Source of the DNA: Tragulus kanchil
Lineage: Eukaryota; Chordata; Mammalia; Artiodactyla; Tragulidae
DNA length: 64,000 nucleotides
NCBI GenBank assembly: GCA_022376925.1
Contig: JAIOJX010000030.1
Location: 173,719,298 to 173,783,297, forward strand
Direction: 5' to 3'
Shown here: positions 12,703 to 24,008 of the stretch, in pieces
Position numbering within the stretch: the stretch's first letter is position 1
Layout of the letters: each line of letters starts with the position of its first letter
Program-made: the position numbers and the translations under genes
Notes under the pieces: generated by a model
Databases searched by the model: none
Seen by the model: only the letters and a program-made list of their open reading frames with translations
Told to the model about the DNA's origin: nothing

Positions 12703-13619
12703 AAGGAAAATTGAGTGGAGGTGCGAGGGGAGTGGCAGGATCTGTTTTGTCTAAGCCTGCCATCTTCATGCCAATTATAGTGAAAAGTGAAATGTTCAAT
12801 AATGATATGAGTTGAGAAATACCAACTCTCTTAATTTTTCATTTAAGAGGGAAACCATGGTAAGCTTCCTGTGTATCTCTTCTATGGAAGACAGCAGTGA
12901 GCAGAACTCAGAAGACAGGATATTCAAGACCCTTTTTAGCTTCAGGATTTATTTCTGTTTCCATGGCAATTCTATCACATAAAACTGCATTACTCCTCCT
13001 GGTAAGAGGCCTTTCATTTGTCATGTAAGCCAGTAACCCAAAAGGTACTGTCAGTGATTAGGCCCAGTCCAAAATGCACAGCAAACTGACTAATATATTT
13101 ATTTTAAATCAATAGTGTTGCTCCATTTTAATCACAATGGCATTCTTATTTGGCATTTTATTTGCTACATCAATTCTAAAGTCCTATTCTATTAGCTAGT
13201 ATGGGCCTTTTGAGTACAACTGCACTGGAGCTGCAAAAGTCAATAAAAGTAATAAATTAAATGTACCAGTCAATCATTTTTCCTTTGCTCAGTTCAAGAA
13301 ATCCCTCTGCAATGCTGAGAGCACTGAACAGCCAATGCTAATGTCCTCCACTTATGTCACCGTTAAAAGTAATAATAGATTGAGACTCTATTAGACTGGA
13401 ATGTGACTTCAAGAGTTATTTGAATCTCTAATGCCAAAGCAATATTACCATCCGATTATTAACTTTCTCTTGGGCACTTCTTTCAGCACATGTTCACACT
13501 TGCCCACTCAATTCTGAACGCCTTCCAAAGCACCATTTGATCACCATTTTGAATGGTATAAGTCAGAATCATGGCTTCAGAAGCTAGGGATCCAGGAGTC
13601 TATAAATGCCAATTTCTTC

Positions 13620-13730
13620 CTTTTAAAAATGAGGGAAGAATCCCTATGAGACTAAATGGTTTGCATAAGGTCAAACAGTTTAGAGGCAAAGCTTGAAGAA
13701 TGAACCAGGATTTTGCTCACATTAGGGCAA
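13620..13730 (-). repeat. MIR-like SINE remnant
   Basis: 'aaaaatgagggaagaatcc', 'aaggtcaaacagtttagaggcaaagc' and 'gaaccaggattttgctc' match the reversed MIR core (gatgaggaaact...aaggtcacacagc...). Confidence 0.6.
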
Positions 13731-14496
13731 TTCTAGGTAATCTATAAACTCCCTGCTTCATTCTTGAGAAGAAAAATTTGCATCACTTCTCTGGACATGT
13801 TTTCCAAAGATCATGAGTAAGCTTTGAAGCTGTAAGCACAATATTTAGATGAGCAGAATTGAACTGTGTATTAGGAAGCATTGTTTGAATATTATTCAAA
13901 TGCAATGAGTTTAATTGTAGAGCATAACTGCATGTTTTAAATCCTAAAGTACACTGAGCTTCCTGTATAAAAGTTGACCCTTCTGACAATCATTTATATA
14001 ACTACATATTTGAGTGATTCTGCTGGTGAGTGTGTCTGATGCACATTAATCTACTGGGTTATACCTGAGAAGGCCTTAAAATATAGGCAAGACCATCTAC
14101 CCATCTGGCTAATCTGACACCCCAAATTATGCAATAAAAAGGGAATACAGCCCTAATTAAAGTGTGGTAACCATCCTGACCAGACTTAGAAGCCTGAGCA
14201 CGATATTACGATTGTCCTGAATATCCAACATCTGATGAAAAATTTATCCTTTATCCCTGCCTAACTAAATTGGTGGCAGACTCATCATCCTCTGGAGGCC
14301 AGCAGTTGCCCTATTTTCTTCTAAAAGCAGACTGGGACCCAAGAAGCAGTTATATTACTCTGGCTTCCTAGTTTGCCTCCATACTCACTACTTTGGATAT
14401 CTAGGATGGTGTGAGGCCTCTCTACATTTCTCTGTTACAATCAAAACTATTTTATTGTATTTTTAAATTAACTTTTATTGGAGCATAGTTGCTTTG

Positions 14497-14673
14497 GGGC
14501 TTTCCTGGTGGCTCAGTGGTAAAGATCTGCCTGCTAATGTAGGAGCCTTGGGTTAGGTTCTTGGGTCAGGAAGATCCCCTGGAGAAGAAAATGGCAAACC
14601 ATTCCAGTATCCATGCCTGGGAAATCCCACGGACAGATGAGCCTGGTGGGCTACAGTCCATTGGGTCCCAAAA
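14497..14673 (+). repeat. Bov-tA SINE (copy A)
   Basis: 'ggctttcctggtggctcagtgg', 'gatcccctggagaagaaaatgg', 'ccattccagtatccatgcctgg' and 'gagcctggtgggctacagtcc'. The far 3' tail is missing. Confidence 0.9.
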
Positions 14674-15267
14674 CAATGGTTTTTCAAATACTATTAGGTT
14701 TGCCTGGGCTTACAAATAGAGAAAATGGAACTTATCAATCTGTGATGCAATTTTTCTAATTTTTTAAAAACAGTTTTAACTATAGTGAGTTAGTTCTAAC
14801 AAAGAATACATTTGGAGACCAACTGGTTCTGTCCTCTGCCAATTCCCACAACCTACCACTAAAGACCGCCAGATGGTCATGCAGTATCCACTTGAGTACC
14901 CTGAGTGACAATTTAGTCACTTCAAGATAACGTTCATAAGCACTCCAAGATTTGTATTCACATGAAACAATTTTTGACTTTATAGTTTCTGCATATAAAC
15001 CTATATATAAGAAATCTGGCCTCTTCACCCTGACACTGAGTTGCATTTTTAAAGATAGTTACTCTGACTGTCCCGAACACAGTGTTCTCCAGCCTAAATA
15101 GTCCCAGCAGCCCCTGGTCCTATTTGGCAAAAGAGATTATCTATAGAACAAAATCTACAAGTGCCACAAAACCAGCTTTCTATTTTCTTTTGAGTTACAA
15201 TATTAATTTACCTAATTAGAAATGAAGTTATACTCCTTCCCTGAAAACAATTTCAACTGTACCATTT

Positions 15268-15544
15268 TTCTGGACTCCATGTAGAGAACAGGCGTGTGGA
15301 CAAAGGGAGGGTGGGAAGGGTGTGTGATGAACTGAATGACAGATGTACACTACCATGTGCAAAACAGATAGTGGGAACCTGCTGTATAGTGCATGGAGCT
15401 CGGCTCTGTGCTCTGTAGTGACCTAGAGGGGTGCGATGGGGGGCACTGTGGGAGGGAGGTCCATGAGGGAGGGGATTTTTATATTCAGAGCTGATCACTT
15501 CATTGTACAGCAGAAATTAACACAATACGGTAAAGCAATTATAC
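15268..15544 (+). mobile_element. L1 3' UTR end (copy A)
   Basis: 'tggactccatgtagagaacag', 'gggaacctgctgtatagtgc', 'gacctagaggggtgcgatgg', 'gtacagcagaaattaacac' and 'ggtaaagcaattatac' are the ruminant L1 3' end. Only the last 280 bp or so are present. Confidence 0.85.
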
Positions 15545-15568
15545 TTTTATTGGAGCATAGTTGCTTTG

Positions 15569-15745
15569 GGGCTTTCCTGGTGGCTCAGTGGTAAAGATCT
15601 GCCTGCTAATGTAGGAGCCTTGGGTTAGGTTCTTGGGTCAGGAAGATCCCCTGGAGAAGAAAATGGCAAACCATTCCAGTATCCATGCCTGGGAAATCCC
15701 ACGGACAGATGAGCCTGGTGGGCTACAGTCCATTGGGTCCCAAAA
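15569..15745 (+). repeat. Bov-tA SINE (copy B)
   Basis: The same insertion as 14497-14673, repeated by duplication 4. Confidence 0.9.
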
Positions 15746-16339
15746 CAATGGTTTTTCAAATACTATTAGGTTTGCCTGGGCTTACAAATAGAGAAAATGG
15801 AACTTATCAATCTGTGATGCAATTTTTCTAATTTTTTAAAAACAGTTTTAACTATAGTGAGTTAGTTCTAACAAAGAATACATTTGGAGACCAACTGGTT
15901 CTGTCCTCTGCCAATTCCCACAACCTACCACTAAAGACCGCCAGATGGTCATGCAGTATCCACTTGAGTACCCTGAGTGACAATTTAGTCACTTCAAGAT
16001 AACGTTCATAAGCACTCCAAGATTTGTATTCACATGAAACAATTTTTGACTTTATAGTTTCTGCATATAAACCTATATATAAGAAATCTGGCCTCTTCAC
16101 CCTGACACTGAGTTGCATTTTTAAAGATAGTTACTCTGACTGTCCCGAACACAGTGTTCTCCAGCCTAAATAGTCCCAGCAGCCCCTGGTCCTATTTGGC
16201 AAAAGAGATTATCTATAGAACAAAATCTACAAGTGCCACAAAACCAGCTTTCTATTTTCTTTTGAGTTACAATATTAATTTACCTAATTAGAAATGAAGT
16301 TATACTCCTTCCCTGAAAACAATTTCAACTGTACCATTT

Positions 16340-16616
16340 TTCTGGACTCCATGTAGAGAACAGGCGTGTGGACAAAGGGAGGAAGGGAAGGGTGTGTGAT
16401 GAACTGAATGACAGATGTACACTACCATGTGCAAAACAGATAGTGGGAACCTGCTGTATAGTGCATGGAGCTCGGCTCTGTGCTCTGTAGTGACCTAGAG
16501 GGGTGCGATGGGGGGCACTGTGGGAGGGAGGTCCATGAGGGAGGGGATTTTTATATTCAGAGCTGATCACTTCATTGTACAGCAGAAATTAACACAATAC
16601 GGTAAAGCAATTATAC
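16340..16616 (+). mobile_element. L1 3' UTR end (copy B)
   Basis: Repeat of 15268-15544 through duplication 4. Here the tail continues into 'tctgattttttt', which is the true downstream flank. Confidence 0.85.
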
Positions 16617-16794
16617 TCTGATTTTTTTAAAAAATAAGAGAAGTGAAATTATATTACCAGGGATAATTATTACCTTGGCATTTGCTTATATCAACAAGCA
16701 TCACTCACTGATGAGTGAATTGAATATAGACATGAATAAAAAAGCAAGCCTTGTCTCAATGAGTTCACAGCCCCTGTGGGAAAGTCTTACATCT

Positions 16795-16920
16795 ATCCAT
16801 CACTTCATTCAATTTAGTTAAGTGCTGAGTATTGTAACCAGCACTGAGACAGTGTTAGGATTCGCTAGTCAACCAGACAGACAAGGTCCTTCCCTAGTAG
16901 AACTTACATTTTTATAATAC
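16795..16920 (+). repeat. L2-like LINE remnant
   Basis: 'cattcaatttagttaagtgctgag', 'ccagcactgagacagtgttagg', 'gtcaaccagacagacaaggtcc' and 'tagaacttacattttt' follow the order of the L2 3' region (ttcattcaacaaatatt...aacagacaaggtccctgcc...gagcttacattc). Confidence 0.6.
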
Positions 16921-17309
16921 AAAATGACCAAAGGACTAGAAAGTCCTAGAAAAGAATGAGCTTACCACTATTTCAGACCAAAAGGAACAAGAAAGGAAAT
17001 ACAAGTTACAAAAGGAATAGGAGATCCTTAGTGTAGATCGGATTACTCCACAATTTGGTCTGATGACATTTATGGAGTATCTACTTATCTACTGGATGCC
17101 TAGTTAGGCAGTAACGTGGAACAGAGCAGAGGATTAGAGTAATGCCCTGAAAACACTAAATGAATAATATCACCTCACTTTTATATATACTTCAGAGTGT
17201 GTAAAACATCTCTTGACATAACAATAATAATACATAAGTAGACCCAACTTAATGAACAAGAAACATTCCTACGTATCTCATTAAATAAGTCATTAAGATC
17301 ATCATTTCA

Positions 17310-17450
17310 TTTGATTCTTATAACAACTATGTGAGGTAGCATGCAAGAGATTATTAGCACAATTATATAGATGAGAAAAGTAGAATTTCAAAAAAATTAA
17401 GTAACATTGCCCAGACACAGTAAGAGGCGCAGCCTGTGAGTTAAGTTAGG
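17310..17450 (-). repeat. MIR SINE
   Basis: 'ttataacaactatgtgaggtag', 'tatagatgagaaaagtaga', 'aattaagtaacattgcccag' and 'gtaagaggcgcagcctg' match the reversed MIR core. Confidence 0.75.
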
Positions 17451-18384
17451 CCTTCCACTTCATGATTCAGGATGTGTGTGTGTATATTAACATCCCTGAG
17501 CATTTATTTAAGCCAAATGAGATTAACCCTTATCTCAGGAACCTATGTCCTATTTGATTCACTAGTAATAGGCCATTCTACTGAAGGATGAATTAGGAAT
17601 ACCAAAAAAAAAAAAAAAAAAAAAGACACTACTGAGTGATATCTGAATGTTCAAAGACATTCTCCTTTGAAAGTGTGTGTTCTTGCTCTTGAAAACAATG
17701 TGGAAAGGTACCCGCACTGTATTATGAGCTGGGAGTTTAAAAAGCAAGTGTTTCTCTGTAGTTAGACATCTCTAGTATTAATTAGGGTACAGCACTAGGA
17801 TGATATTATGTTACTTCAGAGGTCTTCACCTTCAGTCTTCTTACTCGGACACCAATGTTTTTTAATGACATTTATCTTGCGAAATTACAGGTCTGAAATG
17901 TCAGGGTATTTTTCCTCAGAAAATAAAAATATGCAAATAAATATGTGATGCCTAAAGCACTTTTCCCTTGGGCTTAAAATCACAAAAATATTTAGCATCT
18001 GCTGACTGTAACAAATCAACAGGTGCCAAAAAAAATAAAGGTCCGAATCTGCAATTAGTTTATGCTCAGTCATTCAGGCAGTTAGTTTACTCATATAAAG
18101 ATCTATTTATACGTATTTACAAACACATATAAATATCTATTTGTTCAATTTAAAGGGCTTAAGAACAACTTAATTATTACAAAAATATTCAATGCTTACA
18201 TGCTTTATCTATAATTTAATAGTGCGATTTGTCCATTCTTTCAGAAGCTAAAAGATGTATGTGTCATGAGAAATATGCCACAATAAGTTGATATCAACAA
18301 ATAATCTTTATAATAGAGAAAAATATTATCCTTTATAATACCTCACTGCTCCAAAAGAGTGAATCTTTTAAAGTTAAAACAATT

Positions 18385-20127
18385 GCCTCTACAGAAATCA
18401 TAAAGATCAGTCAAGAAATAAATGAAAAAGAAATGAAAGAAACAATAGTAATGATTAATAAAAACCAAAACCTGGTTCTTTGTAAAGATAAACAAAATTG
18501 AAATCCTCTAGTCAAACTCATCAAGAAAAAGAGAAAAATCAAATCAACAAAATCATAAATGGAGAGGTTACAATAGACAATACAGAAATACAAAGGATTA
18601 TAAGAGACTAACAACTATATGGCAATAAATGGAACAACCTGGAAAAAATGGACAGATTCTTAGGTTCAGTCTTCCAAGACTGAACCAGGAAGAAATAAAA
18701 TATCAACAGCCCAATTACAAGCTCTGAAATCAAATCTATGATCAAAAATCTACCCAAAAATAAAAGTTCAGGGCTAAATGGCTTCACAGGTGAATTCTAC
18801 CAAGCATTTTGAGAAGGCCTAATCCCTATCCTTCTAAAATTCTTTCAAAAAATTGCAGAGGAAGAACCACTTCCAAACTCATTCTATGAGGCCACCATCA
18901 CCCTGATTTCAAAACCAGGCAAAGATAACACAAAAAAAGAAAATTACAGGCCAATATCAATGATGAATATATACACAAAAATCCTCAATAAAATTCTAGC
19001 AAACAGAATTCAACATCACATCAAAAAACTCATACATCATGATCAAGTTGGGTTTACCCCAGGCATGCAAGGATTCTTTAATATTCACAAATCAATTAAT
19101 GTGATACACCATATCAACAAATTGAAAGATAAAATCATATGATAATCTCAATAGATGCAGAAAAAGCCTTTGACAAAATCCAGCACCCATTTATGATTAA
19201 AAACTCCTCAAAAAATGGGTATAGAAAGAACCTCCCTCAACATAGTGAAAGTCATATATAATAAGCCCACAGTAAACATTATTCTCAATGGTGAAAAAAC
19301 TGAAAGCATTCCCTCTAAGATCAGGAACAAGATAAGGATGCCCACTTTCACCACTATTATTCACCACAGTCTTGGAAGTTCTAGCTATAGCAATTAGAGA
19401 AGAAAAAGAAATAAAAGTAATTCAGATTGGAAAAGAAGTAAAATTCTCACTGTTTGCAGATGACATGATAGTACACATAGAAAATCCTAAAGACACTATT
19501 AGAAAATTACTAGAGCTAATTGGTGAATTTAGCAAAGTCGCAGGATATAAAATCTATACACAGAAATTACTCACATTCATATATACAACAATGAAAAATC
19601 AGAAAGAGAAATCAAGGAAGGAATCCCATTCATGACTACAATGAAAAGAATAAAATATCTAGGAATAAACTTTCTACCTAAAGAGACAAAAGGGGTTTCC
19701 CTGGTGGTCCAGTGGGTAAGGTCACTGCCTTGCAGTGTAAGGGGCGCTGGTTCGATCCCTGGCCTGGGAAGAACCTACATGCTGTGAAGCAGCTGGATCA
19801 ATGTGTCCAATTAGCGAGCCGGAGCTCTGGAGTGCATGCGCCCAGAGCCGGTGCTTTCTACAACAGAGGCCACTGCAATGGGAGGCCTACACGGGCCAAA
19901 GAACAAAGACGGATGAAAATAGAGAAATGAAAGATCAATAGAAGTGGCCCGCCCGCTCCCCTCCCTCCCCAACCCGGCAAAAAAAAAGGATAAAAAAATA
20001 AATAATTAAAGAGACAAAAGAACTGTATGCAGAGAATTTTAAGACAATAATGAAAGAAATCAAAGATGACATAGCAGATGGAGAGATATTCCTAGGTTGG
20101 AAGAATCAGTATCATGAAAATGACCAC
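18385..20127 (+). mobile_element. Older L1, ORF2 reverse-transcriptase part (left half)
   Basis: The text translates in shifting frames to L1 ORF2. It includes the RT text around '[17 protein letters not shown]' (about 19046-19100) and the catalytic FADDM box (about 19453-19470). Many stops and frameshifts show it is old. It is interrupted by a SINE at 19693-20006 and cut at about 20127, where the younger L1 5' end begins. The matching right half is at 29315-29878. Compared with the young L1, about 750 bp of old L1 is missing at the insertion point. Confidence 0.88.
19679..20020 (+). mobile_element. CHR-like SINE (type X) in old L1, with 14-bp target-site duplication
   Basis: The SINE body is 19693-20006, flanked by TAAAGAGACAAAAG at 19679-19692 and 20007-20020. 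The head has box B 'ggttcgatccctgg', and the 3' signature 'gatgaaaatagagaaatga' and 'gatcaatagaagtgg' is followed by a C-rich stretch and an A-rich tail. It splits the old L1 ORF2 cleanly, so it is younger than that L1. Confidence 0.93.
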
Positions 20128-20504
20128 GGGAGGAGCCAAGATGGCGGAGTGAGGGGAAGATTTCACCAGCTCCCCAACAGAATCACCAGAACTAATCAAG
20201 AAAAGAACCACCACCAACAAACCAGCCGCTAGACGACAGAAGAATTCCACAGGTCCGCGAGAGTAGAAGAGTGAATAGCCAGAAATTTCCTGGAGCTAGG
20301 GTTCTAAGAATCCTCTATCCTAACCCCCACGCCGAACCGCACGGATGGAGAGCATGGCAGCAAGTGCTCTAAAAGGGGGCCTAAGCAGAGCCTCGGGGGA
20401 GAGAGGGCAGCGTTCAGCGTGAAAACTCCAAGAATCCGTCCGGATCGCCGGCAGAAATTAAGACACTGCAAAGATAGGATACCGGAGCAGGGCCGAGCAG
20501 AACG
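20128..20504 (+). mobile_element. Partial L1 5' UTR (extra copy)
   Basis: It begins 'gggaggagccaagatggcgg', as at 21198, and stops abruptly at 20504 where the text jumps back into old L1. The first 150 bp equal 21198-21347; the rest shows many substitutions. It is either a duplicate of the true 5' end or a piece of another L1 joined in by mistake. Confidence 0.8.
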
Positions 20505-20772
20505 TAATTAGAAAGACAGATTGGAAAAGAAGTAAAATTCTCACTGTTTGCAGATGACATGATAGTACACATAGAAAATCCTAAAGACACTATTAGAAAA
20601 TTACTAGAGCTAATTGGTGAATTTAGCAAAGTCGCAGGATATAAAATCTATACACAGAAATTACTCACATTCATATATACAACAATGAAAAATCAGAAAG
20701 AGAAATCAAGGAAGGAATCCCATTCATGACTACAATGAAAAGAATAAAATATCTAGGAATAAACTTTCTACC

Positions 20773-21090
20773 TAAAGAGACAAAAGGGGTTTCCCTGGTG
20801 GTCCAGTGGGTAAGGTCACTGCCTTGCAGTGTAAGGGGCGCTGGTTCGATCCCTGGCCTGGGAAGAACCTACATGCTGTGAAGCAGCTGGATCAATGTGT
20901 CCAATTAGCGAGCCGGAGCTCTGGAGTGCATGCGCCCAGAGCCGGTGCTTTGCTACAACAGAGGCCACTGCAATGGGAGGCCTACACGGGCCAAAGAACA
21001 AAGATGAATGAAAATAGATAAATGAAAGACCAATAGAAGTGCCCCGGCAAAAAAAAAGGATAAAAAAATAAATAATTAAAGAGACAAAAG
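20773..21090 (+). mobile_element. CHR-like SINE (type X), duplicate copy
   Basis: Same insertion with the same target-site duplication (20773-20786 and 21077-21090), repeated by duplication 5. The C-rich 3' stretch is 24 bases shorter than in the first copy. Confidence 0.9.
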
Positions 21091-21197
21091 AACTGTATGC
21101 AGAGAATTTTAAGACAATAATGAAAGAAATCAAAGATGACATAGCAGATGGAGAGATATTCCTAGGTTGGAAGAATCAGTATCATGAAAATGACCAC

Positions 21198-22170
21198 GGG
21201 AGGAGCCAAGATGGCGGAGTGAGGGGAAGATTTCACCAGCTCCCCAACAGAATCACCAGAACTAATCAAGAAAAGAACCACCACCAACAAACCAGCCGCT
21301 AGACGACAGAAGAATTCCACAGGTCCGCGAGAGTAGAAGAGTGAATAGCCAGAAATTTCCCGGAGCTAGGGTTCTAAGAATCCTCTATCCTAACCCCCAC
21401 GCCGGACCGCACCGACAGAGAGCGCGCCAGCAAGTGCCCTAAAAGGGGGCCTAAGCAGAGCCTCGGGGGAGAAAGGGCCGCGCTCAGCGTAAAACTCCAA
21501 GAATCTGCCCGGATGGCCGGCAGAAATTAAGACACTGCGAAGATAGGATACCGGAGCAGGGCCGAGCAGAACGCGCTTGCTGCCTAGTGACCTGAGGGCT
21601 GGACGGAACGCGGAGAGCGCTGCCTAGAGACCGACCTGGAGCCGGGAGGGAGCGGCCAGTGTGAAAATCGTGCCGCTCGGCCGGGCAAAAATCGCGACTT
21701 TCCGCCTGGCACCGGGTGAGTTCAAACACTCCTAGTGGGGGACTGGCTGAAGGGGAAGTCGCCCACAGATTGCTGACCAGGGACCAGGCTCGAGCCAGAG
21801 AGGGAACCTTGTGCCTGCCTTTGGGACTTGGAGGGCAAACTGACAGTGCGCGCGCGCCTGTGGCGGAGGAGCCCCTGCACCCCCATAGCTGCACCTGCAT
21901 AGCTACACCCGCAGCAGAGGAAGTCGGGAGAAGGGCAGGTATCAGAGGCTACCGGCAGGTGCGCTGCAGAGCCAGGACGCCCCCGCCCAACCCGGGACAG
22001 CGAGCGCACCGGGGTCCCCCGCCCTACGGACAGAGATCAGCCCGCCGTCCCGGTCAGCACCTGAGCTTGCAGACCGGTACCAGAAGGAAAAGTCTGCATC
22101 ATCAAGACACCACCATCGAGAGCAGACTGGCTTCCAGACAGATGAGAGGATAAAAACCAGGGACAGTATT
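21198..22170 (+). promoter_or_regulatory. L1 5' UTR internal promoter region with YY1-like motif
   Basis: The motif CAAGATGGCGG at 21207-21217 matches the YY1 site found at the start of many mammalian L1 5' UTRs, where it positions transcription start. The next 900 bp are the most CpG-dense part of the window, including a 'gtgcgcgcgcgcc' run near 21846. The promoter role is inferred from L1 biology; no direct evidence is available. Confidence 0.7.
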
Positions 22171-23060
22171 TAGCTTTTTTGTTTATCTGTTGTGGACAGT
22201 TCTGCTTATTCGTTTGATTGGTCAGGTTTGGGTTTTTTTTTTTTCCCTCTCTCTTTTGTCTCTTCTTATTAAGTTTCTCTTCCCTTTTTTAATTTTTATT
22301 TTTTTTGATTTTTAATTATTAATTTTTTTATTATTAATTTTTTTAAACTTTAATTCTTGAACTTCTAATTTTCTTTCCTCTTTCCCACTCCTTCCTCCCT
22401 CTATGTTCTAAATCTAAAACTTTCTCCTATATACCACTACCCCCTAGATAAATATTTCCTACCTTCCTGTCTCCACTATTCTCTTCCAGCTGCACTAAAC
22501 AATACAACACACTAATCTTGGCTACATAACCCTGTAAAATCCTTCCAAGTCGAATCTATTCCTTCTCATTACCCATACATTTTCCACCTTCTCACCCTCA
22601 ACACATGTCTTAGTTAAAAATTGCTTTCAATGACGAAATAGTCCAAGCCAGGACCTTACCCAAGATCTATTTATCCAGGCACTATTTTAATTAACTCAGA
22701 GCTTAACGGGCAAGTACCATCTTTGATTATGTCGTTTGCCAGGAAAATTTCCTATGCTTTGTCACTGTAAGACTGGTTAGATGTGGTTACTGCTGTGTAT
22801 GTATGCATATCTTATGACTAGGTTAGAAAACATCTGCATGCTTTTATGACTGTCACCCATTAGGGACACACCTCTTGCTCCTCAGATGCTAGTATTTGAA
22901 CTAATATCACGGAACACCATAGCAAACCAGGCATAGAGACTACACCCCCTGACCAATCATCAAACCAAGGATCCTCGGACTAGAAGCCCTGATTCCAAGA
23001 CCCCACACTATCAAAGAACATACAACACTAGAGATGAAATGACAGAGAAACACTGCACAA

Positions 23061-23951
23061 ATGAAGGACCAAGCTAGAGAATCACAGCCTCAAATGACAG
23101 AGGAGGAGATAGACAGATTATCTGAAAGAGAATTCAGAAAAACTATACTAATGAGGATGCAAAACACCAAAAACAGAATATTAGAGGAAATTAGTGCATT
23201 GAGAAAAGATATTAGAGGAAATTAGTGCATTGAGAAAAGACATGCAGGAAATGAAAAATAAGCAAATAGAGACCACCAACTCAATTGCTGAACTCAAAAA
23301 TACGATAGAAGGCCTCAACAGTAGACTATCTGAGGCTGAAGAACAGATAAGCGTGCTGGAAGATAGACTGGTGGAAATAACTGGTGAGGAACAGAACAAA
23401 GCCGAAAGAATGAAAAGAACTGAGGATAGCCTCAGGGACCTATGGGACAATATCAAATGCACCAACATTAGAATTATAGGAGTCCCGGAAGAAGAAGGGA
23501 AGAAAGGTTACGAAAAAATTCTTGAAGAGGTTATTGTAGAAAACTTCCCCAGCATGGGAAAGGAAATAGTCAACCATGTCCAAGAAGCACAAAGAGTTCC
23601 ATACAGGATAAACCCCAGAAGAAACACACCAAGGCACATTCTAATCAAACTAACACAGACTAAATATAAAGACAGATTACTAAAAGCAGCTAGAAACAAC
23701 AAATAACATATAAAGGAAACCCCATACGTCTAACTGCGGATCTCTCAACAGAAACCCTGCAGGCCAGAAGAGAATGGCAGGACACATTTTAATGGCTAAA
23801 AGAGAATAACCTGCAACCACGAATTCTCTACCCAGCAAAAATCTCATTCAGAATCGATGGAGAAGTCAAAAGCTTCTCAGAGAGACAAAAACTAAAAGAA
23901 TTCTGTACCACAAAATCAGGCCTACAACAAGTGTTAAAGGGCCTGATATAG
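23061..23951 (+). pseudogene. L1 ORF1 (RNA-binding chaperone ORF1p), frameshifted
   Basis: In functional elements ORF1p is a trimeric coiled-coil RNA-binding protein that coats L1 RNA in the cytoplasm. Here the frame opening at the ATG at 23061 runs into a 31-bp tandem duplication (23178-23240), which shifts it by one base. The shifted frame carries the coiled-coil-like stretch with heptad leucines ('LNSRLSEAEEQISVLEDRL'), the RRM signature 'NIRIIGVPE' and the C-terminal domain start 'PRHILIKLTQTKYKDRLLKA'. A second shift near 23700 creates a stop at 23706. The rest of the C-terminal domain follows in another frame with an in-frame TAA near 23790, ending at the TAG at 23949. Nominal length is about 296 residues, slightly short for a mammalian ORF1p. 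Confidence 0.9.
23178..23240 (+). repeat. 31-bp tandem duplication inside L1 ORF1
   Basis: The text beginning 'attagaggaaattagtgc' and ending 'attgagaaaaga' occurs twice back to back, with a period of 31 bases. As 31 is not a multiple of three it moves the reading frame from that of 23061 to that of the downstream ORF1 frame. Confidence 0.95.
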
Positions 23952-24008
23952 CCAATAAATACAAGAGTAGAAGAAGTCCTCCAAATCAAACACCAGACTT
24001 CTAAGAAG

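Larger units (their letters stand above)
11871..14472. other. Unique non-coding DNA
   Basis: About 2.6 kb with no coding signature. A long GT microsatellite and one MIR-like remnant are listed separately. At 14455-14496 there is a short reversed L1-tail-like text ('ttttattggagcatagttgc') that is cut by the Bov-tA at 14497. This stretch carries no 1.1-kb duplication. Confidence 0.6.
14473..16616. repeat. Tandem duplication 4 (exact 1072-bp unit)
   Basis: Copy A is 14473-15544 and copy B is 15545-16616, joined with no spacer. The difference I can see is 'gggagggtgggaa' at about 15306 against 'gggaggaagggaa' at about 16378. Each copy holds one Bov-tA at its start and one L1 3' end at its finish. 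Confidence 0.96.
16617..18384. other. Unique AT-rich DNA with MIR/L2 remnants
   Basis: There is no coding signature. An L2-like and a MIR-like piece are listed separately, and an A run lies at 17604-17624. From 17650 to 18384 nothing is recognised. Confidence 0.55.
19423..21573. repeat. Tandem duplication 5 (unit about 1.07-1.09 kb), unequal copies
   Basis: Copy A is 19423-20504 and copy B is 20517-21573. Each contains old L1 text, a SINE, more old L1 and the start of the young L1 5' UTR. This pair differs more than the others. Copy B lacks 24 bases of the GC-rich SINE tail. The last 225 bp or so of copy A (20280-20504) differ from copy B at about 17 sites by my count, while the preceding 150 bp of L1 5' UTR match. 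The junction text 'taattagaaaga' resembles a damaged copy of 19417-19425. Confidence 0.9.

Noticed and set aside
21716..22153. 145-codon open frame in GC-rich DNA
   Set aside because: It lies wholly in the L1 5' UTR. Stops are rare there because of base composition, and the frame overlaps minus-strand frames of similar length.
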